From: Streptomyces chartreusis | GTDB lineage: Bacteria > Actinomycetota > Actinomycetes > Streptomycetales > Streptomycetaceae | Length of the DNA stretch: 64,000 nt | Direction: 5' to 3' | Assembly (NCBI RefSeq): GCF_008704715.1 | Contig: NZ_CP023689.1 | Coordinates: 1 to 64,000, forward strand | Shown: positions 53,202-62,812 of the stretch, piece by piece | Layout of the letters: each line of letters begins with the position of its first letter | Position numbering within the stretch: the first letter of the stretch is position 1 | Program-made: the position numbers and the translations under genes | The notes under the pieces: model-generated | The model's database searches: none | Seen by the model: the letters and a program-made list of their open reading frames with translations, nothing else | What the model was told of the DNA's origin: nothing

Positions 53202-53936
53202 GTGGCGGTGCTCGGAATGCCGGGAACGGCCGTGGACAAGCGGTACTACGGGGTGGCCACCGGGACGGTGGAGCAGGTCGAGGGCGATCCGGAGAAGGAG
53301 TGCCGGGTGCGGCTGCGGCTGCCGTGGTTCGACGACTCCACCATCACCGACTGGTGCCGCGTCACCCAGCCGTACGCGGGCCGGGGCTACGGGGTGTGCT
53401 TCGTACCGGAGGTGGGCGACGAGGTGCTGATCGCCTTCTTCCAGGGCGACATGCGCTATCCGATCGTCGTCGGCTCGCTCTACAACGGCAAGGACAAGCC
53501 GCCGACGCATCGCGAGACCGACCGCGACGAGAAGCTGGTGCGCACGAAGCACGGCCACACCCTGACCCTGGACGACAGCCCGGGGCGGGAGTCGGTACGG
53601 CTGGCCTCGGCGGCCGGCCACCGGATCGAACTGGACGACGCCGGCAGGGCGGTGACGGTGCGCACCGCCTCCGGCGGCAAGGTCACGGTCACGGCCGACG
53701 GCTCGGTGGAGATCAGCGCCGGCAGCGGGCCGGTCACGGTCAGGGCAGCGTCGGTGACGGTGGACGCGGCGCAGGTGAACCTGGGTACCGGCGCGTCGCT
53801 GAGCCCGGTGGTGTGGGAGAAGCTCGGGTCCTGGCTTTCCGCGCATGTGCACCCGTCGGCCGCCGGCCCCACGGGCCCGCCGACGCCGCCGCTGCCCGGG
53901 CCCCCGGTCTCCTCGTCCGTCCGGTTGGCGCCGTGA
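53202..53936 (+). CDS. gpV-like baseplate spike protein
   Basis: Predicted 244-residue protein equivalent to the C-terminal (gp5/gpV) part of VgrG. The OB-fold (residues about 15-100) has DPEKECRVRLRLPWFDDST, GVCFVPEVGDEVLIAFFQGD and YPIVVGSLYNGKDKPP. A repetitive beta-helix needle follows, with VTVTADGSVEISAGSGPVTV. It starts 1 nt after the gpD-like stop. The pair replaces the usual fused VgrG/Pvc8. Confidence 0.93.
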   Translation: MAVLGMPGTAVDKRYYGVATGTVEQVEGDPEKECRVRLRLPWFDDSTITDWCRVTQPYAGRGYGVCFVPEVGDEVLIAFFQGDMRYPIVVGSLYNGKDKPPTHRETDRDEKLVRTKHGHTLTLDDSPGRESVRLASAAGHRIELDDAGRAVTVRTASGGKVTVTADGSVEISAGSGPVTVRAASVTVDAAQVNLGTGASLSPVVWEKLGSWLSAHVHPSAAGPTGPPTPPLPGPPVSSSVRLAP

Positions 53937-54409
53937 ACGGCGGCGCGCCGGGCGGCGCGGACGCCTTCCTGGGGCAGGGCTGGCGGTTCCCGCTGCTGCC
54001 GGACGCGGGCGGCCGGATCGGCTACGCGGCCGGGGAGGAGAGCGTGCGGGACTGCCTGCTGGTGCTCGTACGCACGGCGCTGGGCGAGCGCGTGATGCGC
54101 CCGGAGCTGGGGACGCGGGCGCCGGAGCTGGTGTTCGCGCCGGGCAGTACGCGGGCCCTGCGGGAACTGGAGGAGTCGGTGCGGGTCGCGATCCGCGACT
54201 TCGAGGTGCGGGCCGCCACGGACTTCGTGCGGGCCGAGGCTCAGCCCGGCGAGGAGTGGAAGGTGACGGTGACCGTCGGCTACCGGATCCGGGCGACGGG
54301 GCGGCGGGAGACGCTGGTCTTTCCGTACTACCTGGACGGCGGGGCCGGGCTGATGGACGGCGCCGGTGCCTTCGGTGCCGACGTCCCGGGCTCGGGGGGT
54401 GCGCCGTGA
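53933..54409 (+). CDS. GPW/gp25 baseplate wedge protein
   Basis: Predicted 158-residue gp25-like wedge protein: AYGEESVRDCLL-type start seen here as YAAGEESVRDCLLVLVRTAL, then RVMRPELGTRAPELVFAP and KVTVTVGYRIRATGRRETLV. This protein starts sheath polymerisation in phages and eCIS (Pvc9). Coupled by 4-nt overlaps on both sides. Confidence 0.9.
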   Translation: MNGGAPGGADAFLGQGWRFPLLPDAGGRIGYAAGEESVRDCLLVLVRTALGERVMRPELGTRAPELVFAPGSTRALRELEESVRVAIRDFEVRAATDFVRAEAQPGEEWKVTVTVGYRIRATGRRETLVFPYYLDGGAGLMDGAGAFGADVPGSGGAP

Positions 54410-56619
54410 CGCTGCCGCCGCTGAGTCTGGACGACCTGACCTGGCAGGAGTTGACGGACGCCGTTCGGTCCCGGATTCCCGCCGAGTCGGGGGGCCGCTG
54501 GACGCTGCACTCGCCGTTGGACCCGGGTGTGACGCTGCTGGAACTCCAGGCGTACGTGCTGGAGCAGCAGGTGTTCCGGCTCGACCAGGTGCCCGACGCG
54601 GTCGTGCACGCGGTGCTGCGGCTGCTCGGGGTGCCGGGCCCGGCACCGGCGACGGCCGCCGTGACGGTGCTTCAGGTGGTGCCGAGCCGTCCCGGCGCCC
54701 GGCTGCGGGTGCGGGCCGGCGCGTCGTTCAGCCGGGACCCCCGGCCGGGGGCGGACTTCTTCGTGGAACGGGCTCTGGATGTGCTGCCGTTGCGCGTCAC
54801 GGGCCTGGCGGTCCGGGCCGGGCAGGAGCTGGAGCGGGACCGCACGGCCGACCTCGTGGCCGGCCGGCCGGTGCCGCTGGCCGGGCCGTTCGGCGCCCCG
54901 GCGCGGGTGCGGCTACGGCTGTCGGTGGACGGTTCGGGCTTCCCGGACGGCGGGGAGCTGGCGCTGCTGGTCGAGTTGGAGCGGCCGGCGGGGCCGTGGA
55001 ACGCGGACGGCCCGGCCGGCGACGTTCCCGCCGACGGCTGGTCGGCGAAGGCGGACGCGGAAGCTGCCACGAGGGCGGGACAGGGAGCCGGCGCGGAGGC
55101 CGAAGTCCCGGCTCCGACCCGGCTCGTCTGGTCCTACGGGCCCGCGGGCGCCGCCCGTCCGCTGCCGGAAGGCGCGGTGACCGACGGCACCGGTGGGCTG
55201 CGGCGCTCCGGGCTGGTCCGGCTCCGCCTGCCGGGAACGGCGGGCGGCACGGAGGCGGAAGTCGTGCTGGACACCCTGTCGGCGACGTTCGGCGCGCCTC
55301 CTCGGCTGAGGCGGCTGACCCCGAACGCCGCCATCGCGCACCACGCGCGGCGGGTGGAGCTGACGGAGGACGCGACCGGGGAGACCGTCGCGCTGCTGTC
55401 CCGCCGACCCGCGCTGCCGGGCCTGGTCCTGCCGCTGCCGGGCAGGGCCGCGGGGCGGCTGATCGACGTGGAACGGTTCGCCCTGCGCGAGCCGGACGGC
55501 GGCGAGCGGGAGTGGTCGGCGGTGCCGGACCTCGCGTTCAGCGGGCCCCGCGATCGGGTGTTCACCGTGGACCGGGCGTTCGGCGTGCTGCGGTTCGGCG
55601 ACGGCCGCACCGGACGGATCCCCCGGCCCGGCATCCAGGGGACCGGGCCGGTACTGCGGGCCGCGTACCGACTGGGCGGCGGGCCGTCCGGCAACGGCGG
55701 GGCCGACCCGGTGCCCGCGGCGACGGGTACGGCGACGGCGCTGTCCGCGTTCGTCTCGCTGGCCGGCCTCGCCGCGAACCTCCCTGACGCCCCGCCCGGG
55801 AACTGGGTGTTCACGGGCGCGCCGGGCGACCTCCATCCCGCCGACCCGGGATGCACGGCCCGGGCGCCGGTCCCGGCGGAAGGCGGTGCGGAACCGGAGA
55901 CCCCGGCCGCCGCCCGCCGCCGGGCGGCCCACGCCCTCGCCGAGGTCACGCGTGCGGTCACCGCGGCCGATCACGAGGAACTCGCGCTCGGCACTCCGGG
56001 TGTCGCCCTGGCCCGCGCCCATGCCCTGGTCGGCGCCCGCCCCGGCCATCCGTGCCGCCGGGTGCCCGGAGCGGTGACCGTCCTGGTGCTCCCCCGGGCC
56101 CCGCGCGGCGCCGGCGACGCGCAGGCCGAGGACGCGGTGCCGCTGCCGCGGCCGGACCCGGGGACCCTCGCCGCCGTACGCTCGCGGCTGGTGGCGGCCC
56201 GCCTGATCGGCGCCACCGTGTACGTCACCGGGCCCCGCTACCGGCCGGTCCGGGTCCGTGTCACCCTCCCCGCGTCGGCCCTCCCTGCACCCTGCGGGCA
56301 GGTCACCGCTCAGGGCGCCGCCCGCCGCGCCACTGTCACCGCGGCGCTCCACCGCTTCCTCGACCCGCTCGTCGGCGGTGACGACGCCTCCGGCTGGCCC
56401 TTCGGCGGAACGCTGCGCCCATCGGCGCTGCTGCGCGCGGCCGAACGAGCCCTTGCCGCGGCAGGAGACCGCACACCGGTCCTGGGGGTCGGCATCGCCG
56501 TCGACGACGCCGCGTACGAGGACTGCGCCGACGTCCCGCTGCGGCCGGGCGAACTGCCCGGTCCCGTCGACATCACCGTCTGCGCCACGAACCGCCCGCC
56601 GGGGGAGGCCGCCCGATGA
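54406..56619 (+). CDS. Baseplate J-like protein (Pvc11-like), first copy
   Basis: Predicted 737-residue baseplate protein. The N-terminus (LDDLTWQELTDAVRSRIP, PLDPGVTLLELQAYVLEQQV) and the J-type core (TRAVTAADHEELALGTPGVAL, RPVRVRVTLPASA, FLDPLVGGDDASGWPFGGTL) are clear. Together with the next protein it should form the wedge heterodimers around the hub. GTG 54406 overlaps the gp25 stop. Confidence 0.9.
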   Translation: MTLPPLSLDDLTWQELTDAVRSRIPAESGGRWTLHSPLDPGVTLLELQAYVLEQQVFRLDQVPDAVVHAVLRLLGVPGPAPATAAVTVLQVVPSRPGARLRVRAGASFSRDPRPGADFFVERALDVLPLRVTGLAVRAGQELERDRTADLVAGRPVPLAGPFGAPARVRLRLSVDGSGFPDGGELALLVELERPAGPWNADGPAGDVPADGWSAKADAEAATRAGQGAGAEAEVPAPTRLVWSYGPAGAARPLPEGAVTDGTGGLRRSGLVRLRLPGTAGGTEAEVVLDTLSATFGAPPRLRRLTPNAAIAHHARRVELTEDATGETVALLSRRPALPGLVLPLPGRAAGRLIDVERFALREPDGGEREWSAVPDLAFSGPRDRVFTVDRAFGVLRFGDGRTGRIPRPGIQGTGPVLRAAYRLGGGPSGNGGADPVPAATGTATALSAFVSLAGLAANLPDAPPGNWVFTGAPGDLHPADPGCTARAPVPAEGGAEPETPAAARRRAAHALAEVTRAVTAADHEELALGTPGVALARAHALVGARPGHPCRRVPGAVTVLVLPRAPRGAGDAQAEDAVPLPRPDPGTLAAVRSRLVAARLIGATVYVTGPRYRPVRVRVTLPASALPAPCGQVTAQGAARRATVTAALHRFLDPLVGGDDASGWPFGGTLRPSALLRAAERALAAAGDRTPVLGVGIAVDDAAYEDCADVPLRPGELPGPVDITVCATNRPPGEAAR

Positions 56620-58787
56620 ACTCCGAACACGACAAGGACCCCGCCGACCGGGCCGCTCCCGGGGTGGACGAACCCTGGTGGACGCTGTCCGCCGGGCGCG
56701 GCCGAGGCGCTGTGCTGGACGCCGACGCGGCGCCGGTGCTGCTCGGCGCCGGGCGCGACGCACTGCTCGCGGCGCTACGGGCACGCGTGCCGGGATTCAC
56801 GCCGGAGTGGACCGGCACCGGGCCGGACGACGCCGGTGAGGCGCTGCTGCGCCTGTACGCGCTGATGGCCGAGGCGGTGGCGGCGCGCGTCGACCGGCTG
56901 CCGCGCAAGCTGCTGACGGAGCATCTGCGCATCGCCGGGATCTCGCCGTTGCCCGCGACGCCGGCGCGTGTGCTGCTGCGGCTGACGGCCACGGCGACGG
57001 CCGGCCCAGGTGTCCAGGTGCCTTCCGGGTTCCAGGCGGCGGCCTCGGGGCCGAACGGTACGGAGATCGTCCTGGAGACAGCGGACGACATGTGGGTGTC
57101 CCCTGCCGAGCTGACCACCGTGGCCACGGGGCGGCCGGGACAAGGCATCCTGCCGGGCCCCGTCGACGAAGTGACGCCCGGTCAAGGACCGTACGCCGAC
57201 GGGTTCGCGCCGTTCGGTGCGGACGCCGCGCCCGGGTCGGCGCTGTGGCTGGGGTTCACCGCACCCGAGGCCCCGGCCGGCGGGGTGTCACTGGGGTTCG
57301 TCGCCGCGCCGCGGCCCGGCGGTCCCGCCTCCGTGGCGTGGGGCGCCGCCGTTCCGGCCCTGCCGCCGCTGCCCGACCTGCGCTGGTCGGTGCTGGACGG
57401 GACGACGTTGCGGCCCGCGGAGGTGGTCTCCGACGGCACCGGCGGGCTCACGGCCACCGGTACCGTGCATCTGGGGCTCGGCGCCGGGGACTGGCGGCCG
57501 GGGCGGCCGCCCGGCGGTGCGCATCTGCCCGAAGCCCGTTGGCTGCGGGTACGGATCGCGTCCGGCAGGTACGCCGAACCGCCGCTGCTCGCCGATGTGT
57601 GGCCGCACGCGGTGTCGGCCGATGCCGCGTGGACCGTACGGGACGAGGTGCTGACGCCCGCCCCTGAACTCCCCGGGGAGTCGGACGGCGGCGCCGGGGT
57701 GCGACTGCGGGTCGCCGAGACGCCGGTCGTGCCGGGTTCGCTCACCGTGACAGTGGCGGACGACGCGTCCGCCCCGCTCTTCCCGCCGACGCCCTCGGCA
57801 CGCTCGTCCACCGGGTCCGCCGCGCCCGCCGTGTGGCGGGAAGTGCCGGACCTGGCCGACGCCGGTCCCGCCGACCGGGTCTTCACCCTCGATCCGGCGA
57901 CCGGTGTACTGACCTTCGGCGACGGTGTGCACGGCGTGGCCGTGCCGCCGGGCATCGGGAACGTACGGGCCCTCCGCTACCGCACCGGCGGCGGCCGGGC
58001 CGGCGCGGTGCCCGCCGAGACGGCGACGACCCTGCGTACGGCGGTCGCCGGGGTCGCGTCGGTGACCAACCCCCTGCCGGGGACCGGGGGCACCGACGCC
58101 GAGGCGTTCGATGCGACCGTCGGGCGCGGCGCGGCGGAGATCCGCACGGCGGGACGCGCGGTCACCCCGGCCGACCACGCGCTGCTGGCGCTGCGTGCGC
58201 CAGGGGCCCGGATCGCCCGCGCGCACGCCGTACCCGGGCACCACCCGGACCATCCCGGCACGCGGCTTCCCGGCGTGGTCGGCATCTACCTCGTGCCGCC
58301 CGACGAGAACCCGGCGACGCCCGGCGCGCCCGTCCCGGAGGCGGGCGATCTGGCGGCGGTCGCCGCACACCTCGGCGACCGTCTAGCCCCGACCGGTCCG
58401 ACGGTGGTCACTGCCGCGCCGCGTTATGTGCGGGTGGACGCCCGGGTGATGCTGGTACCGGTCGTCCACGCCGACCGGTCCGCGGTACCGCGCCGCGCCG
58501 AGGAGTCGCTGCGGCGGTACCTGCATCCGCTGAACGGCGGTGCGGACGGCGCCGGCTGGCCGTTCGGCGGAGCTCTCACCCACACCGCACTGCTGCGGCA
58601 CCTGCTCGCCGACGACGACGTGTCGGCTGTGGCGTTGCTGGCCCTGACCGTGGACGGCCTGCCGACGGCGCCCTGCGCCGATGTGCGGCTGCCCGCTCAT
58701 TCCCTGGTCAGGGCCGGCCGGATCACCGTCTCCGTCCTGGCCCCGGCCGCGCACGCGGTCGGCGCCGGAGCGGGAGGTGCCGCATGA
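56616..58787 (+). CDS. Baseplate J-like protein, second copy (Pvc12-like)
   Basis: Predicted 723-residue paralogue of the preceding protein. WWTLSAGRGRGAVLDADAAP starts the protein; RAVTPADHALLALRAPGARI and RYLHPLNGGADGAGWPFGG match the same core as the first copy. The N-terminal arm, VPGFTPEWTGTGPDDAGEAL, is distinct. Starts within the previous stop (ATGA). Confidence 0.88.
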   Translation: MNSEHDKDPADRAAPGVDEPWWTLSAGRGRGAVLDADAAPVLLGAGRDALLAALRARVPGFTPEWTGTGPDDAGEALLRLYALMAEAVAARVDRLPRKLLTEHLRIAGISPLPATPARVLLRLTATATAGPGVQVPSGFQAAASGPNGTEIVLETADDMWVSPAELTTVATGRPGQGILPGPVDEVTPGQGPYADGFAPFGADAAPGSALWLGFTAPEAPAGGVSLGFVAAPRPGGPASVAWGAAVPALPPLPDLRWSVLDGTTLRPAEVVSDGTGGLTATGTVHLGLGAGDWRPGRPPGGAHLPEARWLRVRIASGRYAEPPLLADVWPHAVSADAAWTVRDEVLTPAPELPGESDGGAGVRLRVAETPVVPGSLTVTVADDASAPLFPPTPSARSSTGSAAPAVWREVPDLADAGPADRVFTLDPATGVLTFGDGVHGVAVPPGIGNVRALRYRTGGGRAGAVPAETATTLRTAVAGVASVTNPLPGTGGTDAEAFDATVGRGAAEIRTAGRAVTPADHALLALRAPGARIARAHAVPGHHPDHPGTRLPGVVGIYLVPPDENPATPGAPVPEAGDLAAVAAHLGDRLAPTGPTVVTAAPRYVRVDARVMLVPVVHADRSAVPRRAEESLRRYLHPLNGGADGAGWPFGGALTHTALLRHLLADDDVSAVALLALTVDGLPTAPCADVRLPAHSLVRAGRITVSVLAPAAHAVGAGAGGAA

Positions 58788-60232
58788 CCGCGGCCACCGT
58801 CGGCTCGACCCACCTGCTGCTGGACTCCGTCTCCGGCTGGCGGCCAGAGCCGGGCCCTTCGCCGTTCCCCACCCCTGTCGTGGACGGCGACGCCCTGGTC
58901 CTCCCGGCAGGCGTCGACGAGGCAGTACTGGTCACCGAGCCGCTGGACAGCGGTGTCTCGCGGTGCCGCTGGCACCGGGTGCGCGTCGACGCCGATGTGC
59001 CGGTCGGCGCCGCGCTGGTGGTGCAGGTGACCACGATCGGGGACGACCCTCGTTCGCTGCCCGGCGACGGCGACTGGCAGACCGTGTCGGCCGCCGCCGA
59101 CGGGCGGGTGGACTTCCTGGTCGACCAGCCTCCGGGGCGGTATCTCGTGGCGCGGCTGCTGCTCGGGCGTTCCGTCGCCGCGTCGGCGGGCCCGTCCGTC
59201 CGTCAGACGCGGCTGGACGTCGTACGGGCCACTTCCGCCGAGCTGCTGCCTGCGGTGTACCGGGAGGACCCGACCGCCGACGACTTCACGGAACGGTTCC
59301 TCGCGCTGTTCGACTCGGTGGCCGAGTCGCTGGAGCGAGCCGCCGAGCGCTCCCCCGCCCTGCTCGACCCGGACGGCGTTCCCGACGGCGTACTGCCGTG
59401 GCTCGCCGGGCTGTTGGGGCTCGACCTGGACTTCGGGGCCGGTCAGGACGCTGGTCGCGGGGCCGCGGTCCCGACATGCGGGGCCGGATCCGGTGCGGCT
59501 CCCGAGGGCGTGTCGGGTGCGGTACTGCGCCGCCTGATCGTCGCCGCCCCGCTGCTGCGGCGGCGGCGCGGTACTCCGGCGGGCCTGGCGCTGGCGCTTG
59601 AGATCGTGCTCGGCGCGCGCCCGGCCATCGTCGAGCCGTCCGCTCCGCCCTGGGGCGCGCTGGACTCCGACGCCCGGCTGGGCGCGGTGCGGCTGTTCGG
59701 GCGCGCCACCGCGCGAGCCCGGCTCGGCGGGACCGCGGTGCGCGGGACCCGGCTGGGCGGCCCGTGCGGCCGGGCGGTCGCGGGCGGCGCGCCGCTGCGG
59801 TCGTTCGGCGACCCGGACGACGATCCGGTGACCGGCGTGGCCTTCCGGTTCCGGGTGCTGCTGCCGCCACCCCCGCCCGGCACCCCCGCGAGCCGGCACG
59901 GTGCGACCGCGCGGGCCCTGGTGGAACGGCTCGCCCCGGCGCACACCGCGGCCTCGGTGACGGTCGGCGGCGGCGGATTCATCGCCGGCGAGCGGAGCAG
60001 GGTGGGCGTCGACACGCTGCTCGTCGGCCCCGACCCGGCGCCGCCCGGCCACTCCGCGCTGGGCTCGGGCACCGTACTGCGGCCGGACCGCTGTGGGCAC
60101 CGCGGCATCCGGCTCGACGGGAGAGCGGCGACGGGCCTGCGCACGGTGGCCCTCGACGGCCCCGGACATCCCCGCGACAACGACAGCGACAGCGACACGG
60201 ACAGGGACTGCGAGGAAGGCAGGACACCATGA
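58784..60232 (+). CDS. Tail protein I-like baseplate component
   Basis: Predicted 482-residue protein. The core (residues about 145-290) has AELLPAVYREDPTADDFTER, FDSVAESLERAAERSP, DGVLPWLAGLLGLDLD and RRLIVAAPLLRRRRGTPAG, as in the P2 gpI/tail-protein-I family that caps the wedges. N- and C-terminal parts are extra. The C-terminal tail is acidic (DNDSDSDTDRDCEEG). Coupled by overlap on both sides. Confidence 0.85.
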   Translation: MTAATVGSTHLLLDSVSGWRPEPGPSPFPTPVVDGDALVLPAGVDEAVLVTEPLDSGVSRCRWHRVRVDADVPVGAALVVQVTTIGDDPRSLPGDGDWQTVSAAADGRVDFLVDQPPGRYLVARLLLGRSVAASAGPSVRQTRLDVVRATSAELLPAVYREDPTADDFTERFLALFDSVAESLERAAERSPALLDPDGVPDGVLPWLAGLLGLDLDFGAGQDAGRGAAVPTCGAGSGAAPEGVSGAVLRRLIVAAPLLRRRRGTPAGLALALEIVLGARPAIVEPSAPPWGALDSDARLGAVRLFGRATARARLGGTAVRGTRLGGPCGRAVAGGAPLRSFGDPDDDPVTGVAFRFRVLLPPPPPGTPASRHGATARALVERLAPAHTAASVTVGGGGFIAGERSRVGVDTLLVGPDPAPPGHSALGSGTVLRPDRCGHRGIRLDGRAATGLRTVALDGPGHPRDNDSDSDTDRDCEEGRTP

Positions 60233-61644
60233 CGGCTCCTACGCGTACTACGGGGCGCGACAGCGCCCCCCTGGGCGGCCGGCGGCGGCTGACGTACTTC
60301 CACGGTCAGTTGCTGTCCGCCCAGGACCTCCGTCAGGAACAGACGTACTTCCGGGCGCGGCACCGCCTGCACAATCTCGCACTGCACGGCCACGGCGTGG
60401 CGTACGGGCTGTGGACCCGGCCCGTACCGACACCCTCGGGGCACTGCCCGGACCCGGAACGTGCCGCCCCCTGGCTGGAGGTGACCGACGGCCTGGCGCT
60501 GGACCGCGTCGGAGACGAGGTGATCGTGGCCCGCGGTGCGCGACCGAGGTTCGACCTGTGGTCGCTGCTGGACGACCACGAGCGGATCCGCGCGGAGGAA
60601 GACATCCGACGCGGCGCCGAGGGCGTCACCGTCTATCTGACGATCCATCACTGCGAGGAACCGGTCGACAACGTGCGCGCCGTCCATACCGAGGGCTGTG
60701 AGGGCGTCCCGCACCTGGCGTACGCGCACATCAGGGAGGGTTTCGCGCTGCGTGCGACCACCTGTGAGCCGGATCCGGAACCGTGCGACCCGCCGCATCC
60801 GGACACGCCGGGTTGCGGCGACGACCGCGGGTACGAGAGTTCCGCGCACTGCGGCGACGGCCGGGTGCTCGGGCCTGGGCTGCTGCTGGCGCGGGTGGAG
60901 CGGGTGCGTCCGGACCGCCCCCTGCACTCGCGCCAGGTCCATCCCGAGGTCCGTCGGCCGCTGTCGCGGCGGCCGGCCACCGTCATCACCTCCATCGGCT
61001 GGCCGCACGGCGGTCGGCTGACCACCCGTCAGGCCCGGCGGTTGCTGGGCACGGACGGCGTACGCATCCGCTTCTCGCGCCGGGTACGCACCGACACGCT
61101 CCGCGACCCGGGCGTCGCCGACCTGTTCCAGATCACCGGCGGACACGGGGTGCACGGCACCGTGCTGCGGCTGGAGACCCGGATCGACGTCGGCGGATCG
61201 GGTGCAACGACGGGGACGGTGGAGGGGACGGACGACGGGGGCCACGAGACCACCGACGTGATCACCATCCGGCAGACCGACAGCGAGTACCTCAACGACG
61301 GAGACCGGATCCTGCTGGTGCTGCGCACCCCGTTCGTGCTGGACGTGTGCGGCGATCCGGTCGACGGTACCCACGTCGGCGGGCTCGTCCCTCGCCCCGG
61401 TGGGCCGATCGCCCACCGGACGGGGCTGTTGCCGCCGGACGGCTCCGGGCCCCGTACGTCCGGGACCGGGCAGGGCGGCGCGGGGGTCTTCGAGAGCTGG
61501 ATCTTCATCGACAACAAGCGGCCGCGCCCGCCGGACGAAGACGCACGCGACACCGCGGGCAACGACGCGGGCGACGCCGATGACGGCGAGGGCGACGGCT
61601 ACGACGGCGACACGCCCGGCAGTGACGGGGAAGGACGGACATGA
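60229..61644 (+). CDS. Injection-system accessory protein, GQLL module 1
   Basis: Predicted 471-residue protein. The N-terminus carries a module YFHGQLLSAQDLRQEQTYFR, HNLALHGHGVAYGL and DGLALDRVGDEVIV that recurs in the next two genes. A second part (RIRFSRRVRTDTLRDPG, LNDGDRILLVLRTPFVLD) resembles a Big/SbsA-type Ig-like domain. The C-terminal tail is Asp/Gly-rich (GDADDGEGDGYDGDTPGSDG). I know no named family; a baseplate-adaptor or fibre role is inferred from position. Confidence 0.75.
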   Translation: MTAPTRTTGRDSAPLGGRRRLTYFHGQLLSAQDLRQEQTYFRARHRLHNLALHGHGVAYGLWTRPVPTPSGHCPDPERAAPWLEVTDGLALDRVGDEVIVARGARPRFDLWSLLDDHERIRAEEDIRRGAEGVTVYLTIHHCEEPVDNVRAVHTEGCEGVPHLAYAHIREGFALRATTCEPDPEPCDPPHPDTPGCGDDRGYESSAHCGDGRVLGPGLLLARVERVRPDRPLHSRQVHPEVRRPLSRRPATVITSIGWPHGGRLTTRQARRLLGTDGVRIRFSRRVRTDTLRDPGVADLFQITGGHGVHGTVLRLETRIDVGGSGATTGTVEGTDDGGHETTDVITIRQTDSEYLNDGDRILLVLRTPFVLDVCGDPVDGTHVGGLVPRPGGPIAHRTGLLPPDGSGPRTSGTGQGGAGVFESWIFIDNKRPRPPDEDARDTAGNDAGDADDGEGDGYDGDTPGSDGEGRT

Positions 61645-62807
61645 ACACGTCGCAGAGCCACACCACCACTCCGGCCACCCGCCGCACCGGCCAGGACCAC
61701 GACTGCGGTTGCGGTTGCGGCGGAAGCGGCGCGGACGGCACCGCCGGATCACGTCCGGCTCCGAGCGGCTTCCGGGCGGGCGGGCAGGTACGCCCGGTGT
61801 TCTTCGCCGGGCAACTGCTGACCGAGGACGACCTGGACCGGCTGATCGGCTGGACGGCGGCCCGGTTCCGCGCGCACAACCGGCTCCGGTACGTCTCCGG
61901 CGACGGCCTCGGCGCCGTGCTGTGCGGACTGGCCGTCAGCTGCGGCTGCGACCGGGGCACGGTCCGAATCGGCGTCGGGCACGCAGTCGACGGCTCCGGC
62001 AACGACATCCCCGTCAGCTGCCCGGAGACCGTCGACGTCGTCGCCCTGGCCCGGGAGTTCCGCGCGGCCGGCGGCGGCTGCCCCGATCCGTGCCCGCCCG
62101 GACCGGAGCGTACGTACGGCCTGTACCTGCGCTACGACGAGGAGTTCACCGAGCCCACGGCCCCCTACGACCCCGGCGACGGCTGCACCCCGGTGACGTG
62201 TGTGCCCACCCGGGTCCGGGAGGGACACCGCTTCGCGGTGGGCCTGCTGCCCGACCCGGGTTCCGCACCCGGCGGCGTCTGCGACCTGCTGCGCCGTCGA
62301 CTGGGCGAGGACCGGGCCATGCTGGAGTCCCTGCGGGACGGCGCCGAACAGCCGCCCTCCGCCGACGACATGCTCGGCTGGCTGCTCCCCAGGCTCGACA
62401 CCAACGGCGACCTGTGCGACCGCACGATCACGGAGGGCCTGCGGAATCTGCCGCCCCGCTCCGACGGCAACCGTGTACGGGAGAACACGGCCCGGTGGGA
62501 GGCGATGTACGCGCTCGTGACCGCCTATCTGCGCGGCGTCCTTCGTTCGCTGCTCGTCGTGGAGTGCCCCTCCGGGTGCGTGCCGGAAGTACTGATCGCG
62601 CAAGTGACGCTGGACGGCTGCGACGTCGTACGGGCGGTGCCCGCCGGGCGGCGCGCGGCGCATCTGCCCGATCCGGTGGAGCAGCAGTGGCGCACCCGGC
62701 TGGCCGGGCTGTACGCGAACGGCGAGGGCCCGCCCGATCCGCTGGCCTTCCTGCTGGAACTGCTGGATCTGACCGGTTGCCGGCTCGGCCCGGCCGAAGG
62801 AGCGTGA
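61641..62807 (+). CDS. Injection-system accessory protein, GQLL module 2
   Basis: Predicted 388-residue protein. A Cys/Gly-rich N-terminus (DHDCGCGCGGSG) precedes the shared module FFAGQLLTEDDLDRLIGWTA, HNRLRYVSGDGLGAVLCGL and VGHAVDGSGNDIPV. The middle is Cys-rich (CGCDRG, GGGCPDPCPPGPE, DGCTPVTCVPT), which suggests metal binding or disulfides. The C-terminal 150 residues are helical (WEAMYALVTAYLRGVLRSLL). No named family known. Coupled by 4-nt overlap to the previous gene. Confidence 0.75.
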   Translation: MNTSQSHTTTPATRRTGQDHDCGCGCGGSGADGTAGSRPAPSGFRAGGQVRPVFFAGQLLTEDDLDRLIGWTAARFRAHNRLRYVSGDGLGAVLCGLAVSCGCDRGTVRIGVGHAVDGSGNDIPVSCPETVDVVALAREFRAAGGGCPDPCPPGPERTYGLYLRYDEEFTEPTAPYDPGDGCTPVTCVPTRVREGHRFAVGLLPDPGSAPGGVCDLLRRRLGEDRAMLESLRDGAEQPPSADDMLGWLLPRLDTNGDLCDRTITEGLRNLPPRSDGNRVRENTARWEAMYALVTAYLRGVLRSLLVVECPSGCVPEVLIAQVTLDGCDVVRAVPAGRRAAHLPDPVEQQWRTRLAGLYANGEGPPDPLAFLLELLDLTGCRLGPAEGA

Positions 62808-62812
62808 GGTCA

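Noticed and set aside
59443..61752. 769-codon minus-strand frame in the injection-system operon
   Set aside because: Antisense to coupled plus-strand genes; composition is Arg/Pro-rich and no motif is present. The same applies to the frame at 54913-56784.
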